Source: Pseudogemmobacter faecipullorum
GTDB taxonomy: Bacteria > Pseudomonadota > Alphaproteobacteria > Rhodobacterales > Rhodobacteraceae
DNA: 64,000 bases
Assembly: GCF_020539525.1 (NCBI RefSeq)
Contig: NZ_JACDXX010000006.1
Location: 154,141-218,140 of the forward strand
Direction of reading: 5' to 3'
Below, piece after piece: positions 18,197 through 26,841 of this stretch (positions are counted from its first letter, which is position 1; every line of letters starts with the position of its first letter). The notes beneath the pieces are model-generated. The model searched no databases. It worked only from the letters and a program-made list of their open reading frames with translations, and had not been told where the DNA came from. The translations under genes and the position numbers were made by a program.

Positions 18197-18673
18197 ATGG
18201 AAAATCCCGATCAGATCCCGGATGATATTCTGCCCGCGCTGGCGGGGCAGCGGCTGCAGCGCGGCGTGTCGCGGCTGTTGCGCAGCTTTGATTTTGCCGC
18301 GGTTGAGGAAATGCCGCTGGCCGGAAAACTGCGCGCCGATATCATGGCTTTGGGACCGAAGGGCGAGATCTGGATTGTCGAATGCAAATCCAGCCGGGCC
18401 GATTTCCGCGCCGATCGCAAATGGCAGGGATATACCGGATATTGCGACCGGTTTTTCTGGGCGGTGCCGGTGGATTTCCCGCGTGAGATCCTGCCAGAGG
18501 GGGCGGGGCTGATCCTTGCCGATGCTTTCGGCGGCGAGATTGCCGGGATGGCGGCCGAGACGGCGCTGGCTCCGGCGCGGCGCAAGGCGGTGACGCGGCT
18601 CTTTGCCCGGGCCGCCGCTTTGCGGCTGCAGGCCCTGCGGGACCCGGGGCTTGCCCTGCGCAGCGGCGGCTGA
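18197..18673 (+). CDS. mmcB: MmcB-family DNA repair protein (putative nuclease)
   Basis: Protein of 158 residues of the MmcB family, SOS-induced in Caulobacter and linked to tolerance of mitomycin C. The PD-(D/E)XK-like core is visible: LRADIMALGPKGEIWIVECKSSRADFRADRKWQGYTGYCDRFFWAVP, with Asp, the ECK pair and Gln in the expected spacing. A near-consensus LexA box precedes the start. The 3' end is 3 bases from the end of the convergent radical SAM gene, which also has a LexA box. Nuclease activity is inferred from the fold signature. Confidence 0.88.
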   Translation: MENPDQIPDDILPALAGQRLQRGVSRLLRSFDFAAVEEMPLAGKLRADIMALGPKGEIWIVECKSSRADFRADRKWQGYTGYCDRFFWAVPVDFPREILPEGAGLILADAFGGEIAGMAAETALAPARRKAVTRLFARAAALRLQALRDPGLALRSGG

Positions 18674-18676
18674 GGC

Positions 18677-19849
18677 TCAGAACAGCCCGAGCTGATCGCC
18701 TTTGCTGAAAGGCACCGAGAACAGATCCGTGCGCAGCTGCAGCCGGGTCTCATTCAGCCCCAGCCGCTGCGTGGCAGTGCGGAACCGGTCGCGGATCAGC
18801 CGTGACCACAGCCCCTCGCCGCGAAATCTTTTGCCAAAGGCGGGGTCATAGTCTTTGCCGCCATGCAGATCGCCGAGCCGGGCCATGATCTTCGCGGCCC
18901 GCCCCGGAGCGCAGCGGCTGAGCCAGTCCTGAAACAAAGGCGAGACCTCGCGCGGCAGGCGCAACAGGATCCAGCTGGCATGTTCTGCCCCCGCCTCTTT
19001 TGCCGCGCCGAGCACTGCCTCGAGCTCATGATCGGTGAGGCCGGGGATCACCGGGGCCAGCATCAGCCGCACCGGAATGCCCGCCTCGCTCAGCCGCCGG
19101 ATCATCTGCAGCCGCCGGGCCGGGGCCGGGGCGCGCGGCTCCATCCGCCGCGCCAGCCCGGCATCGAGCGTGGTGATGCTGATCCCGACCGATACCAGGC
19201 CCTTTGCCGCCATCGGCGCCAGCAGATCGATATCGCGCTCGATCAGCGTGCCGCGGCTGGTGATATCGAGCGGATGGTTAAAGGCGGCAAGCACCTGCAG
19301 CACTTCGCGCATCACCTGATATTTTGCCTCAACCGGCTGATAGGGGTCGGTATTGGTGCCGATGGCCATCGGCCCGGGCCGGTAGCTTTTTGCGCGCAGC
19401 TCACGGTCGAGCACCGCGCCGATGCCGGGGCGGGCCAGCAGCCTCGTCTCAAAATCCACCCCCGGCGAGAGATTGAGATAGGCATGGCTCGGCCGGGCAT
19501 AACAATAGACGCAGCCATGTTCGCAGCCGCGGTAGGGATTGACCGAGCGGTCAAAGGGCAGATCGGGCGAGCTGTTGCGGCTGATCGCCGAACGCGGCTG
19601 TTCAAGCCGCACCTCGGTCTCAATCAGGCTATCCTCAACCGGCAGATCCCAGTCATCGGCAAAGGCCTCGCGCACCAGCCCCTCAAAGCGGCCGGTCTCA
19701 TTGCTGGCAGCACCCCGGCCGCGCAGCCTGTCCCCCGCCATCAGCCCCGCACCGGGTGGCGAGACGGCGGGTGGCGAGAAGGCGGGCGGTGGCGCGGGTC
19801 GATGACTGAGCAGCGGCAGATCTGCGGGCGGGCCGGGGGAACGGGGCAT
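18677..19849 (-). CDS. SPL-like radical SAM protein (PA0069 family)
   Basis: Radical SAM protein of 390 residues related to spore photoproduct lyase and the PA0069/Rv2578c group. The 4Fe-4S cluster motif is NPYRGCEHGCVYCYARPSHAYL (CxxxCxxC), followed by KSYRPGPMAIGTNTDPYQPVE, ITSRGTLIERDIDLL, SISITTLD-type substrate strands and RLMLAPVIPGL. The ATG at 19849 is chosen because AGGTGA lies 5 bases upstream and a perfect LexA box sits just before it. Biological substrate is not known; the SOS operator suggests a role in DNA damage. Confidence 0.85.
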   Translation of the reverse strand: MPRSPGPPADLPLLSHRPAPPPAFSPPAVSPPGAGLMAGDRLRGRGAASNETGRFEGLVREAFADDWDLPVEDSLIETEVRLEQPRSAISRNSSPDLPFDRSVNPYRGCEHGCVYCYARPSHAYLNLSPGVDFETRLLARPGIGAVLDRELRAKSYRPGPMAIGTNTDPYQPVEAKYQVMREVLQVLAAFNHPLDITSRGTLIERDIDLLAPMAAKGLVSVGISITTLDAGLARRMEPRAPAPARRLQMIRRLSEAGIPVRLMLAPVIPGLTDHELEAVLGAAKEAGAEHASWILLRLPREVSPLFQDWLSRCAPGRAAKIMARLGDLHGGKDYDPAFGKRFRGEGLWSRLIRDRFRTATQRLGLNETRLQLRTDLFSVPFSKGDQLGLF

Positions 19850-19871
19850 GTGATTCACCTGGAAGGAAGGT

Positions 19872-19886
19872 GAACAAATGTAGAAC
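19872..19886 (-). promoter_or_regulatory. LexA operator of the radical SAM gene
   Basis: On the minus strand GTTCTACATTTGTTC is a perfect GTTC-N7-GTTC LexA box, 22 bases upstream of the ATG at 19849; it also embeds a possible -10 (TACATT). Confidence 0.78.
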
Positions 19887-20023
19887 AATCTTCAGCCCGG
19901 GGGAAGGCTTTGCTGGCGGAAGTCGGCTTTCTCTCGGCGTATGTCGCAAACTGCCAAGGCGTCATGTCGGTTTCGGCTCATGCAGGGGATCAGGATTTTC
20001 CTTACGCCCATCCGGAGTGCGCC

Positions 20024-20722
20024 ATGGCTGATGACGATGAAATCATTCTCTCCGAACTTCCGGATGAAGAGCTGGTCCTGCAGATGCATGATGACCTTTA
20101 CGACGGTCTGAAAGAAGAGATCGAGGAAGGCACGCGCATCCTGCTCGACCGCGGCTGGACACCCTATGATGTGCTGACCGGAGCGCTGGTCTCGGGGATG
20201 AAAATCGTCGGTGACGATTTCCGCGATGGCATTCTTTTCGTGCCGGAAGTGCTGCTCTCGGCCAATGCGATGAAAGCGGGGATGACCATCCTCAAGCCGC
20301 TGCTGGCCGAAACCGGCGCGCCGCGCATGGGCAAGATGGTGATCGGCACCGTGAAGGGTGACATTCACGATATTGGCAAGAACCTCGTCGCGATGATGAT
20401 GGAAGGCGCTGGTTTTGAGGTGGTCGATCTTGGCATCAATAATGCGGTCGAGAAATATCTCGAGGCGATTGCCACTGAGCAGCCCGATATTCTCGGCATG
20501 TCGGCACTGCTGACCACCACCATGCCCTATATGAAAGTCGTGATCGATACGATGAAGGAAAAGGGCCTGCGCGAGGATTACATCGTGCTGGTCGGCGGCG
20601 CACCGCTGAATGAGGAATTTGGCAAGGCTATCGGCGCCGATGCCTATTGCCGCGATGCCGCGGTTGCGGTGGAAACCGCGAAAACCCTGGTTGCGCGCAA
20701 GCATAATCAGCTGAGCGCCTGA
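20024..20722 (+). CDS. Stand-alone corrinoid (B12-binding) methyltransferase protein
   Basis: Cobalamin-binding methyl carrier of 232 residues. A helical cap domain (about 1-95) leads into the B12 domain with the cobalt-ligating motif GDIHDIGKN (D-x-H-x-x-G), MSALLTTTMPYMKVVIDTM (SxL motif) and the phosphate-binding LVGGAPLNEEFGKAIGADAY (GG motif). Such proteins pair with separate methyltransferases (MtbC/MtgC-like) or form the B12 module of split methionine synthases reported in related Rhodobacteraceae. Start at 20024 is set by GGAG 7-10 bases upstream. Neither the methyl donor nor the acceptor enzyme is in the window. Confidence 0.85.
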   Translation: MADDDEIILSELPDEELVLQMHDDLYDGLKEEIEEGTRILLDRGWTPYDVLTGALVSGMKIVGDDFRDGILFVPEVLLSANAMKAGMTILKPLLAETGAPRMGKMVIGTVKGDIHDIGKNLVAMMMEGAGFEVVDLGINNAVEKYLEAIATEQPDILGMSALLTTTMPYMKVVIDTMKEKGLREDYIVLVGGAPLNEEFGKAIGADAYCRDAAVAVETAKTLVARKHNQLSA

Positions 20723-20775
20723 GCGGGCGTGTCGGGGCGGGGTGATCTGTCCCCGGCCTTTGCCACTCAGAGATC

Positions 20776-20816
20776 AGCCCCCGGCAGAGCGGAAAACCGT
20801 TGGCCGGGGGCTTTTT
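20776..20816 (+). terminator. Intrinsic terminator after corrinoid protein gene
   Basis: Perfect 10-bp stem AGCCCCCGGC / GCCGGGGGCT with a 17-base loop and a T5 tract, 54 bases past the stop. Confidence 0.8.
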
Positions 20817-20900
20817 CTGCGCAGCGCCCTGACAACACCACCCGCAGCACTTGCGGCTGATCGCGAATCTTCCCAGATTAACCCTGTGGAGGGGTTATCT

Positions 20901-21056
20901 ATGCCTTTGACGTCCTTTCTTGGTCTGATCGCTCTGGTGATTTTTGCCGCCGCGCTGACGCTGGTTCTGGCCTTTAATGCCGGGGTGCCGCTGATCGCGC
21001 TGAGTTTTGCCGCCCTTGCCGGCAGCCTGATCATGGGCGCAAGGCAATGGCGCTGA
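20901..21056 (+). CDS. Small two-helix membrane protein
   Basis: Protein of 51 residues, mostly two hydrophobic segments (FLGLIALVIFAAALTLVLAF and GVPLIALSFAALAGSLIMG) with a basic tail GARQWR. A strong GGAGGGG ribosome site lies 9 bases before the ATG, which supports it as a real gene. It sits between the corrinoid protein and the DUF1638 gene, 10 bases before the latter. No family is recognised. Confidence 0.6.
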   Translation: MPLTSFLGLIALVIFAAALTLVLAFNAGVPLIALSFAALAGSLIMGARQWR

Positions 21057-21066
21057 TCCTCATCTG

Positions 21067-21807
21067 ATGCGCCGCGGCCGTGCCTCGCGCCTTGCTGGCC
21101 AGGATCAGGCGCCCCATATGGCAGGGCCTGCGGCGCGGGGCGATGGCCATCTGCAGCCCCGGGATACGGGCGCCGCGCTGCCATCAGATGACGTGCTGGC
21201 CCGGCAGGGACTGGCGGCCAGGGGCGAGGGCAGGGTGCTGCTGATCGCCTGCGGCGCGCTGGCGCGTGAGATCCTTGATCTGAAGCGGGTGAACGGCTGG
21301 GACCATCTCGATCTGCAATGCCTGCCGGCCAATCTGCATCTCTGGCCCGACCGCATCACCCTGGCGGTCGAGGCGGCGGTGCTGCAGCACCGGGCGGATT
21401 ATGCGCAGATTTTCGTGGTCTATGCCGATTGCGGCACCGGCGGGCTGCTGGCTGTGAAATGCGCCGAGCTGGGGGTGGAGATGGTCGAGGGGCCGCATTG
21501 CTATTCGTTTTTCGAGGGCAATGCCGGGTTCGCCGAACGGGCCGGGGCTGAGTATACCGCCTTTTATCTGACCGATTTTCTGGTGCGGCAGTTTGATGCT
21601 TTTGTCTGGAAACCCATGGGGTTAGACCGCCATCCTGAGCTGCGCGATATGCTGTTTGGCAATTATGACCGGCTGATCTACCAGGCCCAGACCGATGATC
21701 CGGCGCTCGATGCCAAGGCCGAAGCCTGCGCGGCGCGGCTGGGGCTGGCCTATGAGCGCCGCTTTACCGGCTATGGCGATCTGGCCCCGGCGCTGGCGCG
21801 GCTCTGA
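21067..21807 (+). CDS. DUF1638-family protein
   Basis: Protein of up to 246 residues with a DUF1638 domain: VLLIACGALAREILDLKR, LQCLPANLHLWPDRI, IFVVYADCGTGG, GPHCYSFFEG and FYLTDFLVRQFDAFVWKPMGLDRHPELRDMLFGNYDRLIY. Conserved Cys/His residues (in LIACGAL, ADCGTGG, GPHCYSF) are kept. DUF1638 genes are repeatedly found beside corrinoid methyltransferase proteins, as here, but their biochemical role is not known to me. The start is uncertain: 21067 lacks a clear ribosome site, and a GTG at 21235 (GTGCTGCTGATCGCC) after a purine-rich stretch is the main alternative. Confidence 0.78.
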   Translation: MRRGRASRLAGQDQAPHMAGPAARGDGHLQPRDTGAALPSDDVLARQGLAARGEGRVLLIACGALAREILDLKRVNGWDHLDLQCLPANLHLWPDRITLAVEAAVLQHRADYAQIFVVYADCGTGGLLAVKCAELGVEMVEGPHCYSFFEGNAGFAERAGAEYTAFYLTDFLVRQFDAFVWKPMGLDRHPELRDMLFGNYDRLIYQAQTDDPALDAKAEACAARLGLAYERRFTGYGDLAPALARL

Positions 21808-22038
21808 TCAGCCCTGCTGGCTGGCCTGTTGCTGATACCAGGCAAGGCAGAACAGCCGGATGGCCGAGGCCAGACCCTGTTCGGACCGGCGCGCCTCGTC
21901 AATCTCAGAGGCAAGCGCATTGACCGAAAGGCCGCGCGTCCGCGCGATCCGGGTGAAGGCCTGCCAGAATTCATCCTCAAGCGTGACGCTGGTGCGGTGC
22001 CCCCTGAGGGTGAGGGAATGTTTGACCTGTACCGACAT
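21808..22038 (-). CDS. Ribbon-helix-helix domain protein
   Basis: RHH-type protein of 76 residues (RHH_4-like): KHSLTLRGHRTSVTLEDEFWQAFTRIARTRGLSVNALASEIDEAR, the strand plus two helices expected of a MetJ/Arc-type DNA-binding dimer. It is the third gene of the fumC-DUF4169-RHH operon, 5 bases behind the DUF4169 gene. Targets are unknown; autoregulation would be typical. Confidence 0.78.
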   Translation of the reverse strand: MSVQVKHSLTLRGHRTSVTLEDEFWQAFTRIARTRGLSVNALASEIDEARRSEQGLASAIRLFCLAWYQQQASQQG

Positions 22039-22043
22039 GGCTC

Positions 22044-22268
22044 TCAGTCCTGATCCGGTTGCGGGGCAGGGCCTGGCGCCGCTTCCCCCGAGCTCTGATC
22101 GCGTTTTGCGCTGTCGAGCGCGCGGGCGGATTGCTCGGCCCGCGCTTTCTCAAGATCTTTCTCAGCCTTCGTGCGGCCGAATTTCACTGCATTGGCGTCA
22201 GCCCTGGCGCGTTTCGCAACGCGGTCCTTTTCCTTGCGGAAGCGGTTCAGGCTGACGATTTCTGCCAT
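22044..22268 (-). CDS. DUF4169-family protein
   Basis: Highly charged protein of 74 residues starting AEIVSLNRFRKEKDRVAKRARADANAVKFGRTKAEKDLEKARAE, the DUF4169 signature, with a disordered Pro/Gln/Asp tail. Function unknown. It starts 8 bases after the fumC stop codon and is co-transcribed with fumC and the RHH gene. Confidence 0.78.
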   Translation of the reverse strand: MAEIVSLNRFRKEKDRVAKRARADANAVKFGRTKAEKDLEKARAEQSARALDSAKRDQSSGEAAPGPAPQPDQD

Positions 22269-22276
22269 GGTGCTGA

Positions 22277-23671
22277 TCAGTCCTTCGGGCCGATCATATC
22301 CTCGGGCCGCACCACGCGGTCAAAGGTCTCGCCATCGACAAAGCCAAGCGCAATCGCCTCTTCGCGCAGAGTGGTGCCGTTCTTATGCGCGGTTTTGGCA
22401 ACTTTGGTGGCATTGTCATAGCCGATGGTCGGGGCCAGAGCCGTCACCAGCATCAAGGATTCCTTCATCAGCTTGTCGATGCGGGCCACATTGGCCTGGG
22501 TGCCGACCACCATATTATCGGTGAAGGACGAGGCCGCGTCACCGAGAAGCTGCATCGACTGCAGCACGTTATAGGACATCATCGGGTTATAGACGTTCAG
22601 CTCGAAATGGCCCTGCGACCCGGCAAAGCCGACAGCGGCGTCATTGCCCATGACATGGGCGCAGACCATGGTCAGCGCCTCGGCCTGGGTCGGGTTGACC
22701 TTGCCCGGCATGATCGAGGAGCCCGGCTCATTTTCCGGCAGGATCAGCTCGCCCAGACCCGAACGCGGGCCCGAACCCAAGAGACGCAGGTCATTGGCGA
22801 TTTTGAACAAAGCGCCGGCCACGGTCTTCAGCGCGCCCGAGAACATCACCATCGCATCATGTGCGGCCAGCGCTTCGAACTTGTTCGGAGCGGTGACAAA
22901 AGGCAGGCCGGTGATCGTGGCGATCTCGGCCGCGACGCGGGTGTCATAGCCCTTTTTGGTGTTCAGCCCGGTGCCGACAGCAGTGCCGCCCTGGGCCAGC
23001 TCATAGATATCGCCGAGGCACATTTTCACCCGGGCAATGCCTTTATCGACCTGGGTCGCATAGCCCGAGAACTCCTGACCAAGGGTCAGGGGCGTTGCAT
23101 CCTGGGTATGGGTGCGGCCGATCTTGATGATGTCTTTGAACTCATCCGATTTGGCCCAGAGCGCTTTTGACAGCTTTTCCAGACCCGGGATCAGCAGATC
23201 GCGGGCATGCATGCCGATGGCGACATGCATCGCGGTCGGGAAAGTGTCATTCGACGACTGACCCATATTCACATGGTCATTCGGATGGACCGGTTTTTTC
23301 GAGCCCATCACCCCGCCGAGCATCTCAATCGCGCGGTTCGAGATCACTTCATTGGCGTTCATATTCGACTGGGTGCCCGAGCCGGTCTGCCAGACCACCA
23401 GCGGGAAATTATCGTCGAATTTGCCCTCGATCACTTCCTGAGCGGCGGCCTGAATGGCTTTCGACAGCTCCGCATCGAGCTCGCCCTGGGCGGCATTGAC
23501 GATGGCGGCGGCTTTCTTGATGACGCCGAGCGCGCGGATCACCGGAACCGGCTGCTTCTCCCAGCCAATCGGGAAATTGATGATCGAACGCTGGGTCTGT
23601 GCGCCCCAGTATTTATCGGCGGGAACCTCAAGCGGGCCAAAGCTGTCGGTTTCGGTGCGGGTCGCGGTCAT
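22277..23671 (-). CDS. fumC: Fumarate hydratase class II
   Basis: Iron-independent fumarase of the TCA cycle, homotetramer, 464 residues. Motifs: [30 protein letters not shown] (substrate site), [51 protein letters not shown] and the fumarase signature [11 protein letters not shown]. All catalytic regions are intact. The ATG at 23671 is set by AGGAGG just upstream. It leads an operon with DUF4169 and RHH genes. Confidence 0.97.
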   Translation of the reverse strand: MTATRTETDSFGPLEVPADKYWGAQTQRSIINFPIGWEKQPVPVIRALGVIKKAAAIVNAAQGELDAELSKAIQAAAQEVIEGKFDDNFPLVVWQTGSGTQSNMNANEVISNRAIEMLGGVMGSKKPVHPNDHVNMGQSSNDTFPTAMHVAIGMHARDLLIPGLEKLSKALWAKSDEFKDIIKIGRTHTQDATPLTLGQEFSGYATQVDKGIARVKMCLGDIYELAQGGTAVGTGLNTKKGYDTRVAAEIATITGLPFVTAPNKFEALAAHDAMVMFSGALKTVAGALFKIANDLRLLGSGPRSGLGELILPENEPGSSIMPGKVNPTQAEALTMVCAHVMGNDAAVGFAGSQGHFELNVYNPMMSYNVLQSMQLLGDAASSFTDNMVVGTQANVARIDKLMKESLMLVTALAPTIGYDNATKVAKTAHKNGTTLREEAIALGFVDGETFDRVVRPEDMIGPKD

Positions 23672-23786
23672 AGAAGCCTCCTGCAAACTCTCGCGCCTGC
23701 TCTAGCGCAGCGCGGCAGGGGGGGCAATCAGTATACTATGGCATACATGGTGGCGGGGGAAGCAAGGCCGGGGGCCAGCCCCCGGA

Positions 23787-23814
23787 CCCCCGGGATATTT
23801 GCACAAGGGGAAAG
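23787..23814 (+). repeat. Dispersed intergenic repeat, copy 4
   Basis: CCCCGGGATATTTGCACAAG followed by GGGAAAG: the second flavour of the family, in which GACAGATGAA is replaced by an AAGGGGAA-type end. Located between fumC and the pmtA-like gene. Confidence 0.6.
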
Positions 23815-23830
23815 GCTAAGGGCCACAGTG

Positions 23831-23866
23831 CTTGCGGAAGCGTCAGGCCTTGCGGGGGCGTCAGGC
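23831..23866. repeat. 18-bp tandem duplication spanning the pmtA-like stop codon
   Basis: CTTGCGGAAGCGTCAGGC (23831-23848) followed by CTTGCGGGGGCGTCAGGC (23849-23866), 16 of 18 identical. The second copy contains the stop codon (23861-23863). Confidence 0.75.
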
Positions 23867-24442
23867 CTTTCGGAAACGGTAGACCCGGGCCGGGGGCAGA
23901 TTGGCCCAGATTTTATGGCCCCGGTTCACCTTCAGCCCCAGCTCAGCGATCAGCCCGGGCGGCAGCGGCGGGCGCTGGCCATAGGTGAACTGCACATAGC
24001 TGCCGCGCGGGGCCAGAATGTCGAAAGCGGCGGTAACGATGGCCTCGCGGATCTCATCGGGCATCGACAGCAGCGGCAGGCCCGAGATCACGGCGCAGAC
24101 CTTGCCCCTGATCAGGCGGGCGGCGGTCTCGGCCCCGGCCTGATGCACGGTCACGCCGGGGAATTTGCGGCGCAGATAGGGGACGAATTCATCATCCAGC
24201 TCGAACAGGGTCAGCTTTTCGGGCGGCAGGCCGCGGGCCAGCAGGGCTTCGGTAAAGCGGCCGGTGCCGGGGCCGAATTCGACCACCTGGCCCGAGCCCG
24301 GGCCAATCCCGAGGGTCATGGCGCGGGCGAGGGTACGCGATGAGGGGGCAATGGCCGAGACCTGGCGCGGATTTCGCAGCAACCGGCGCCGGAACAGCGC
24401 CAGATCGCTTTCTGGCTGAAGGGCGCCGTTGCCGCCGGTCAT
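23861..24442 (-). CDS. Class I SAM methyltransferase, PmtA-like (phospholipid N-methyltransferase)
   Basis: Protein of 193 residues. RRRLLRNPRQVSAIAPSSRTLARAM followed by the SAM motif VVEFGPGTGRFTEALLARG and FELDDEFVPYLRRKFP, then ISGLPLLSMPDEI and a final RVYRFRK, the pattern of bacterial phosphatidylethanolamine N-methyltransferases of the PmtA type (also the rRNA adenine dimethylase-like fold). It would make phosphatidylcholine from PE. Start overlaps the sspB stop by one base (ATGA), so they are translationally coupled. Specificity is inferred. Confidence 0.72.
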   Translation of the reverse strand: MTGGNGALQPESDLALFRRRLLRNPRQVSAIAPSSRTLARAMTLGIGPGSGQVVEFGPGTGRFTEALLARGLPPEKLTLFELDDEFVPYLRRKFPGVTVHQAGAETAARLIRGKVCAVISGLPLLSMPDEIREAIVTAAFDILAPRGSYVQFTYGQRPPLPPGLIAELGLKVNRGHKIWANLPPARVYRFRKA

Positions 24443-24936
24443 CAGGTCTTGCGGAACTGATCGAGGCTGACAACCTCTGCCTTGCGCGGGCCGGGATCCT
24501 CGCCGCTGCCGGGCTGATCCCCGGCCTCTGCGGCGCTCTCTTCTCCGGCCTCGTCTTCCTCCTCGTCTTCCTCATCCTCATCGGACTGGCTTTCAAAGCG
24601 CAGGCCGAATTCGACCGAAGGATCAACAAAGGTACGCACAGCATCGAAGGGGATCACCAGCGGCTCGGGCGCATTGCCGAAGTTGAGCGTGATCGAGAAG
24701 CCATCCTCAGTCACCTCAAGCCCGGAATACCAGTGCTGCAGTACCACCGTCATTTCCTCGGGATAGCGCTCGCGCAGCCAGTCGGCGATCGCCACATCGG
24801 GATGGGTGGTGTCAAAGGTGATGAAGAAGTGATGTGCGCCCGGCAGGCCATGGGCGGCGACATCTTCCAGAACCGAGCGGATCAGACCGCGCATGGCCCT
24901 GTGCATCAGATTTCCATAGTCGATTGCGCGTGTCAT
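24442..24936 (-). CDS. sspB: SspB-family ClpXP adaptor (alpha type)
   Basis: Stringent-starvation-protein-B family, 164 residues. In Caulobacter SspB-alpha tethers ssrA-tagged proteins to ClpXP. The core is GLPGAHHFFITFDTTHPDVAIADWLRERYPEEMTVVLQHWYSGLEV and FGNAPEPLVIPFDAVRTFVDPSVEFGLRF. A long acidic linker (DEDEEDEEEDEAGEE) precedes the conserved C-terminal tail KAEVVSLDQFRK, the ClpX-docking peptide. Start ATG at 24936. It is followed by, and overlaps, the PmtA-like gene. Confidence 0.9.
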   Translation of the reverse strand: MTRAIDYGNLMHRAMRGLIRSVLEDVAAHGLPGAHHFFITFDTTHPDVAIADWLRERYPEEMTVVLQHWYSGLEVTEDGFSITLNFGNAPEPLVIPFDAVRTFVDPSVEFGLRFESQSDEDEEDEEEDEAGEESAAEAGDQPGSGEDPGPRKAEVVSLDQFRKT

Positions 24937-25347
24937 CCGGATCCTCGCCGTTTTCCTGGTCAGCATAGGGGATTTGGCGCTCAAGAAAAGAGCCAGGCCA
25001 GAGCTTGCAGTATGATTAAACCTTCTGGCCTGAATTATAGAAAATTCCCCGGGATGCAACTGTCCCCCGCCCGCTGCCGCATCGGGCTGCCGCAGCGGGC
25101 GGGGGGCCGGATCACCGCGCAGGCGGGCAGGGCCGCCGGGAATCATCCCGGGCGCGGTCCGGGCGCGGTCTGGGTGGGCCGGTCCGGGCCCTCTGCCCCC
25201 CGGGCCCTTGCGCGCATTCAGCGCGGAGAAGCAGCCACACCCCGGGCTTTCCTGGTGCATGGGGCAAGAAAGCTGTTCGTACCGGGCCGGGTTTCCGCTA
25301 CCTCTCATCTGCCCTGCGAAAAAATGGCCGCGGCCCGGGATCTGACG
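24937..25347. other. Divergent intergenic region, sspB and glycosyltransferase-like gene
   Basis: 411 bases: AT-richer near sspB (about 24960-25055, including ATGATTAAACC), then very GC-rich. It holds the sspB promoter. No coding sequence, RNA gene or consensus operator is supported. Confidence 0.5.
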
Positions 25348-26367
25348 ATGACCGCATCTACCCGCCTCTTTTACTTTGCGAATGACGAGCCCGGATGGAT
25401 GCCGGTCAGTCATATGGTGCGTCTTGCCGCCCGGCTGCTCGAGGCGCAGCAGCTCGATCTTGCCGGGCCCGGGCCCGGATGGCCGGGCCGGCTGCGCGCC
25501 ACCCTGTTGCGGCCCGGGCGGGGCGGGCAGGGCGGCGATATCTATATTCTGCGCTCGCCCGCCGAGCTGCCGCTGGTCTTTGCCCATCCGCAGTTTGCCG
25601 CGCCGCGCCGCTTCCGGGCCCTGTGGATCATCGATAGTTTCTGGACCGATATGCTGATGCGCCCGGTCCGGCATATGCTGTCGAAATTTGATCTGGTGGC
25701 CTATATGCGCAAAGGCGATGGCCCGGAGTATCAGGCGCTCTGCGGGGCGCGGGCGCGGTTCCTTGGCTGGGGGGCGGATGTGCTGGATCTGGGCTCGGGC
25801 GCCGCAGAGCGGCCGATTGATGTGCTGCGCATCGGCCGCCAGCCTGAGGCCTGGGATGATGATGCCCGCACCGCTGCCGCCTGTGCCGCCCGGGGCCTGA
25901 CCTTCCATGGCCGCCCGCCGTTTCCGGCCCGGGCCGAGGGCCAGCAACAGGCGCTGATGGCAGATTGGTATGGCCAGAGCAAATTTGTCATCGCCCATTC
26001 CAATCTCGCTGCGCCCGCGCCCTATACCCATCCGACGCGCGAATATATCACCGCGCGCTGGACCGATGCGATTGCCTGCGGCGCGACCATTGCCGGGGCC
26101 CAGCCCAAAAGCGATCTGAGCCTGGTCAGCTGGCCAGGCGCTGTGCTCGATACCGGGGCGATTGATCTCGAGCGCAATCTTGATCAGATCGCAGAGGCGC
26201 TGCGCGGCTGGAGCCCGGCCAGGGCGGCGGAAAACCACCGCCAGGCGCTGCGCCATCTGGACTGGCGCTGGCGTCTGCGCGATCTGGCCCGGGCGCTTGA
26301 CTGCGGCACGCCGGGGCTTCAGGCCGAGCTGACCCGGCTCGAGGCCCGGCTCAGCGCCGCCGCCTGA
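25348..26367 (+). CDS. Glycosyltransferase-like protein, uncharacterised
   Basis: Protein of 339 residues with no confident family. The N-terminal half alternates strands and helices (LFYFANDEPGWMPVSHMVRLAARLL; ALWIIDSFWTDMLMRPV; FDLVAYMRKGDGPEYQ), and the second half has SKFVIAHSNLAAPAPYTHPTREYITARWTDAIACGATIAG, close to the donor-site region of GT-B glycosyltransferases (a CgeB/Glyco_trans-like layout where an acidic/aromatic helix precedes ACGA). Start ATG at 25348 follows a weak GGGA site; ATG at 25324 is possible. It stands alone between two long intergenic gaps. Confidence 0.55.
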   Translation: MTASTRLFYFANDEPGWMPVSHMVRLAARLLEAQQLDLAGPGPGWPGRLRATLLRPGRGGQGGDIYILRSPAELPLVFAHPQFAAPRRFRALWIIDSFWTDMLMRPVRHMLSKFDLVAYMRKGDGPEYQALCGARARFLGWGADVLDLGSGAAERPIDVLRIGRQPEAWDDDARTAAACAARGLTFHGRPPFPARAEGQQQALMADWYGQSKFVIAHSNLAAPAPYTHPTREYITARWTDAIACGATIAGAQPKSDLSLVSWPGAVLDTGAIDLERNLDQIAEALRGWSPARAAENHRQALRHLDWRWRLRDLARALDCGTPGLQAELTRLEARLSAAA

Positions 26368-26841
26368 GGCCTGTGCCGGCCTGGCCCGCCACAATGCGCA
26401 GCGCCAGGGGATGTTTGCGCAGATCTCCGCCCCGGACGACAGGGGTGATTCGCCGCAAGCCCCGGCAAGGCCGTTTCTTCTTTCGCAACAGCCACTGCAT
26501 CCAGGCGAGATTGACGCTGATCACGCAACAGAATGTTGCAGGGCCTTTGCTGAGGCGGATCGGTTGATGGCACCAGGATCGCGCGGCAGGGCCGGCTGGA
26601 TTGATGCCGGTCAGGGAACAGAAGCGCGGCAGCTCATGGCGGGGAATTCAGGGTTGCTTATGATTTGATTGTATAATTATTCGCCTGCTGCGGGTGGATT
26701 ACCGGGCTTTCGTGAAACCCTGAACCGTGGATATGCCTTTTTATTGCCATAATTTAGCGGGGCCCTGGTCAGGGATTACGTAACCTCTGCCCTATTCCTG
26801 CCGTTTTTCACTTCCCACCGCCGGGCCGGAGCGGTAGATGT

